Origin: Bacteroidales bacterium UBA6408 | Lineage (GTDB): Bacteria; Bacteroidota; Bacteroidia; Bacteroidales; UBA932 | Reading direction: 5' to 3' | NCBI GenBank assembly: GCA_002439805.1 | Contig: DJPQ01000101.1 | Span: forward strand, 1-8,971 | DNA: 8,971 bases | Shown here: positions 7,225-8,971 of the stretch, piece after piece | Layout: each line of letters opens with the position of its first letter | How positions within the stretch are numbered: the first letter of the stretch is position 1 | Translations under genes and position numbers: made by a program | The notes under the pieces: model-generated | Told to the model about the DNA's origin: nothing | Seen by the model: only the letters and a program-made list of their open reading frames with translations | Databases searched by the model: none

Positions 7225-7259
7225 GTATCAATTTATGTATCTTTGTTGCCAATTGATAC
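7225..7259. repeat. Perfect 9-bp dyad framing a promoter, candidate operator
   Basis: GTATCAATT (7225-7233) and its exact reverse complement AATTGATAC (7251-7259) are separated by 17 bases, and the -7 box at 7238-7245 lies in that spacer. A third GTATC half-site is at 7237-7241. Symmetric half-sites around a promoter core suggest binding of a dimeric repressor or controller protein; no regulator has been assigned. Confidence 0.5.
7238..7245 (+). promoter_or_regulatory. Promoter -7 box (TATCTTTG) upstream of the methylase-like fragment
   Basis: TATCTTTG matches TAnnTTTG exactly and would start transcription near 7250, about 34 bases before the ATG at 7284. The -33 position (about 7214-7218) holds TTTTT rather than TTTG, so the upstream box is weak. 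That would suit a promoter needing an activator, or the match could be chance in AT-rich DNA. Confidence 0.4.
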
Positions 7260-7283
7260 CTATCTTATAGAACAAATTGGACG

Positions 7284-7364
7284 ATGAAAGAGATAAGTAA
7301 TAAAAAGAAGACAGGTGCAACATTTACTCCTCCTGCCTTAGCAGATTTATACTATGATTTTTGA
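7284..7364 (+). pseudogene. 26-codon reading frame resembling the N-terminus of an adenine DNA methyltransferase (possible remnant)
   Basis: ATG at 7284 opens MKEISNKKKTGATFTPPALADLYYDF and stops at TGA 7362-7364. The stretch KKKTGATFTPPALAD resembles the N-terminal motif of N6-adenine methyltransferases of restriction-modification systems (K-x-G-x-[FY]-[FY]-T-P-x-x-[LI]-[AV]), the segment before the AdoMet-binding core. Nothing resembling that core (DPxxGxG or NPPY motifs) follows in any frame that I can see before the convergent ATPase gene, so at most a 5' fragment remains. It sits at a natural distance from a TATCTTTG promoter box, as an original gene start would. The alternatives are a chance ORF or a genuine short peptide. 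The match is from memory over about 15 residues, hence the low confidence. Confidence 0.35.
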
Positions 7365-7534
7365 AGTGCTAATTCTAGTGCTTCAGTCGAGTCAAGGACG
7401 TCGTATTCTATATTTGGCTTTTATTTTTCTCTTCGATAAATGATTTTTTTAGAGTTTAACGATACAATTGTCTCTATAATACATGGCAAAGTTGCAAATT
7501 ATTTTCTTGAAAAGCACACAAATATTTATTAAAT
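7365..7534. other. AT-rich intergenic stretch without a recognisable gene
   Basis: Together with the elements listed above, this completes the 453-base gap between the peptidase and ATPase genes. It holds a weak hairpin at 7363-7384 (GAAGTGCT and AGTGCTTC, pairing as RNA with two G-U wobbles, 6-base loop) that overlaps the stop of the 26-codon frame. No coding pattern longer than about 30 codons and no clear terminator for the minus-strand ATPase gene were found. Confidence 0.5.
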
Positions 7535-8761
7535 TCAGATTGTCTTATTGATTCTTTTGTCCGAGCCTAAGAAATCCTTGATGTGGATGCACTGTATTCC
7601 GTCGTAGGCTCCATGCACTGCGATTTCATCCATGCAGACAACCATCTTCGGAAAGTTGTCCTTTATCTTGCGCAGATTGCCGAACTCCCGTTCTATGGTA
7701 TCATCGCTTTCCAGCAGATAGCAGACCTGAATATAGAGTCGTTGCCCGTCTTTCTCCGCGACAAAATCTATTTCGGCATTTTGCAGCTGTCCGATAAATA
7801 CTTTGTAACCATATTTCTTTAAGTGGAGATATACCGCATTCTCCAAAATTTTCTCAATGTCTCTGCGCAGGTTTATGCCAGCAAGCGAATTTCGGAGTCC
7901 AATGTCTTCAAAGTAGTATTTCTCGTTTGTGTCAAATATCTTGCGCCCATATATGTCGTAGCGTTTCACTTGGTTGATAATGAAAGCATTGGATAAAAAT
8001 CCAAGATAATTTGAAACAAGAGCCGGAGAGACGGTCATTCCTTGAGAACGCATGAATTTGCAGATACTGTTGGCGGAGATGTTCTTTCCTATGTTGTCGC
8101 TTACGAAATGTGCCATATCCTCCAGAAAGCGCACATTGCGTATGTTCTCCCGCGAAATGACGTCCTTCATCATCACTGTGTTATAGACATCTCCGAGATA
8201 GTCGAGAATCATTTGACGATTGTTCAGACCGATATGTGCCAGTTGCGGTAAGCCTCCGAAGGTAAAGTATTTCAACAGCGAGTCCTGAGTGTCTTTAAGC
8301 TTGTGAAATTCAAGAAATTCAGTGTAGTCGAGACTTTGGATATGTATTTCTATGTAACGTCCTGAGAGATATGTGGCAAGCTCACTTGACAGCATTGTGG
8401 CATTGCTGCCGGTAACAATAATGTCGCAGGATTGTTTTGCCTGATAGTTTCGTAGCGAGTTCTCGAAGCCCTGAATGTCCTGGACCTCATCAATGAACAG
8501 GAAATTTTTCCTTCCGGCCTGCAACTGACCATCAACATATTGGTTGAGTTCAATGTCCGTGTTTATGTCGCGGAACTCGGCGTATTCCTTATTGATATAT
8601 ATAGTGTTGGCATCGGCATTCTGCTTTTTGATTCTGCCGCTGACACTCTGCAATATACAGCTTTTACCCACTCTTCTTTGTCCGGTGAGCACCACTATAA
8701 GTCCTTTGCCCAAATATCTTTGGACTTTCTCAATGTAGTATTCTCGATTGAACAGATTCAT
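7535..8761 (-). CDS. AAA-family ATPase with DUF4143-type C-terminal domain
   Basis: A 408-residue minus-strand protein. It has the Walker A motif GQRRVGKS (27-34), Walker B FLFIDEVQD (87-95), the sensor-like VTGSN (116-120), and LSGRYIEIHIQSLDYTEF, typical of the AAA_14 group. The DUF4143 part shows FTFGGLPQ (167-173), a winged-helix-like middle (SICKFMRSQGMTVSPALVSNYLGFL) and a PD-(D/E)XK-nuclease-like end: Glu308, AEIDFVAE (329-336) and LYIQVCYLLE (342-351). The usual catalytic Lys is Gln345, a form I recall as common in this subfamily, so nuclease activity is doubtful. These ATPases are abundant in Bacteroidota and archaea; no reaction or partner is established, and none is suggested by the neighbours. 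The start is the ATG immediately inside the left arm of an inverted repeat. By eye the gene is more AT-rich than the receptor and peptidase genes, which fits horizontal acquisition. Confidence 0.93.
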   Translation of the reverse strand: MNLFNREYYIEKVQRYLGKGLIVVLTGQRRVGKSCILQSVSGRIKKQNADANTIYINKEYAEFRDINTDIELNQYVDGQLQAGRKNFLFIDEVQDIQGFENSLRNYQAKQSCDIIVTGSNATMLSSELATYLSGRYIEIHIQSLDYTEFLEFHKLKDTQDSLLKYFTFGGLPQLAHIGLNNRQMILDYLGDVYNTVMMKDVISRENIRNVRFLEDMAHFVSDNIGKNISANSICKFMRSQGMTVSPALVSNYLGFLSNAFIINQVKRYDIYGRKIFDTNEKYYFEDIGLRNSLAGINLRRDIEKILENAVYLHLKKYGYKVFIGQLQNAEIDFVAEKDGQRLYIQVCYLLESDDTIEREFGNLRKIKDNFPKMVVCMDEIAVHGAYDGIQCIHIKDFLGSDKRINKTI

Positions 8762-8892
8762 GTATAAATGAAATTTCTACAAAGTTACCACAGTTTTTCA
8801 TATATACAATAAATTTCTGCTATAATTGCAATGTTTTTAATGTATAAATTGAGGATGTGGTAAAATTGTGTCAAATTTCATTTATACGTGAA
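8757..8892. repeat. Inverted repeat flanking the ATPase promoter, candidate invertible segment
   Basis: GTATAAATGAAATTT (8762-8776) is repeated as its exact reverse complement at 8873-8887. Past one mismatch the match continues for four more bases (TTCA 8757-8760 with TGAA 8889-8892), giving 19 of 20 with a 96-bp spacer. The left arm runs through the ATPase start codon. A further direct copy of ATGTATAAAT lies at 8840-8849. The spacer is very AT-rich and carries the gene's only visible promoter. This is the geometry of Bacteroides phase-variable promoters; a MITE-like element or operator pair are alternatives. No recombinase gene is in the window. Confidence 0.7.
8780..8809 (-). promoter_or_regulatory. 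Bacteroides-type promoter of the ATPase gene
   Basis: On the minus strand, TAACTTTG (8787 down to 8780) matches TAnnTTTG. A TTG (8809-8807, in a TTTATTG context) lies 19 bases upstream as the -33 box. The start of transcription would be near 8774, leaving a leader of only about 13 bases that consists of inverted-repeat sequence. The whole promoter lies within the segment bounded by the inverted repeat at 8757-8892. Confidence 0.65.
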
Positions 8893-8897
8893 CAATT

Positions 8898-8931
8898 TTG
8901 CCCACTATGCTTTTGATAGCACAGCGGGCAA
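8898..8931. repeat. Imperfect hairpin near the right edge
   Basis: Arm 8898-8911 (TTGCCCACTATGCT) pairs with 8918-8931 (AGCACAGCGGGCAA) at 12 of 14 positions, with two A-C mismatches and a 6-base loop. Neither strand shows a T-run directly after it, so a terminator role for a gene beyond the right edge is only possible. No gene is supported between 8893 and 8971. Confidence 0.4.
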
Positions 8932-8971
8932 TATTGCTTTATAGACTGCTGAGAGTGCGGTTATATAAGCG

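Noticed and set aside
7583..7822. 79-codon plus-strand frame opposite the ATPase gene
   Set aside because: It is the antisense shadow of the DUF4143 region; the minus-strand gene has full domain support.
8888..8944. 18-codon GTG-started frame right of the inverted repeat
   Set aside because: It is too short, has no ribosome site, and overlaps the hairpin at 8898-8931.

Overview
The window looks like chromosomal DNA of a Bacteroidales-type bacterium (phylum Bacteroidota). The evidence is an outer-membrane TonB-dependent receptor paired with a DUF5689 lipoprotein, two lipoproteins with short Lys-rich signal peptides, and promoter-like sites of the Bacteroides form (TTTG about 20 bases upstream of TAnnTTTG) instead of E. 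coli -35/-10 boxes. I cannot name the genus. No rRNA, tRNA, CRISPR array or complete insertion sequence was seen.

Region 1 (1-3490): the C-terminal 757 codons of a TonB-dependent receptor, cut by the left edge, then a DUF5689 OB-fold lipoprotein, then a clear intrinsic terminator. This is an outer-membrane uptake pair of unknown substrate. Region 2 (3480-7210): a promoter whose -33 box lies in the preceding terminator's T-tail, a 17-bp direct repeat that is a candidate operator, a hipB-like antitoxin and a hipA-like kinase toxin overlapping by ATGA, and, 7 bases further on, a secreted M3 peptidase lipoprotein (Dcp-like), closed by one or two hairpins. The toxin's glycine-rich loop appears to carry Asn where E. 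coli HipA has the autophosphorylated Ser150.

Region 3 (7210-7534): an intergenic stretch with a promoter-like site framed by a perfect 9-bp dyad. A 26-codon reading frame follows that resembles the extreme N-terminus of an adenine DNA methyltransferase, so it may be a decayed restriction-modification gene. Region 4 (7535-8971): a minus-strand AAA ATPase with a DUF4143-type C-terminus, more AT-rich by eye than regions 1 and 2. Its only visible promoter lies inside a segment bounded by a 19/20-bp inverted repeat (8757-8776 and 8873-8892), the layout of a Bacteroides invertible (phase-variable) promoter. The last bases hold an imperfect hairpin and no gene I can support.

The most interesting candidates are the possible inverton driving the ATPase gene, the hipBA module with its duplicated operator-like repeat, atypical kinase loop and tight coupling to a housekeeping-type peptidase, and the methylase-like fragment behind a dyad-framed promoter. 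All functional statements come from reading the sequence and remembered family knowledge; no searches were run.
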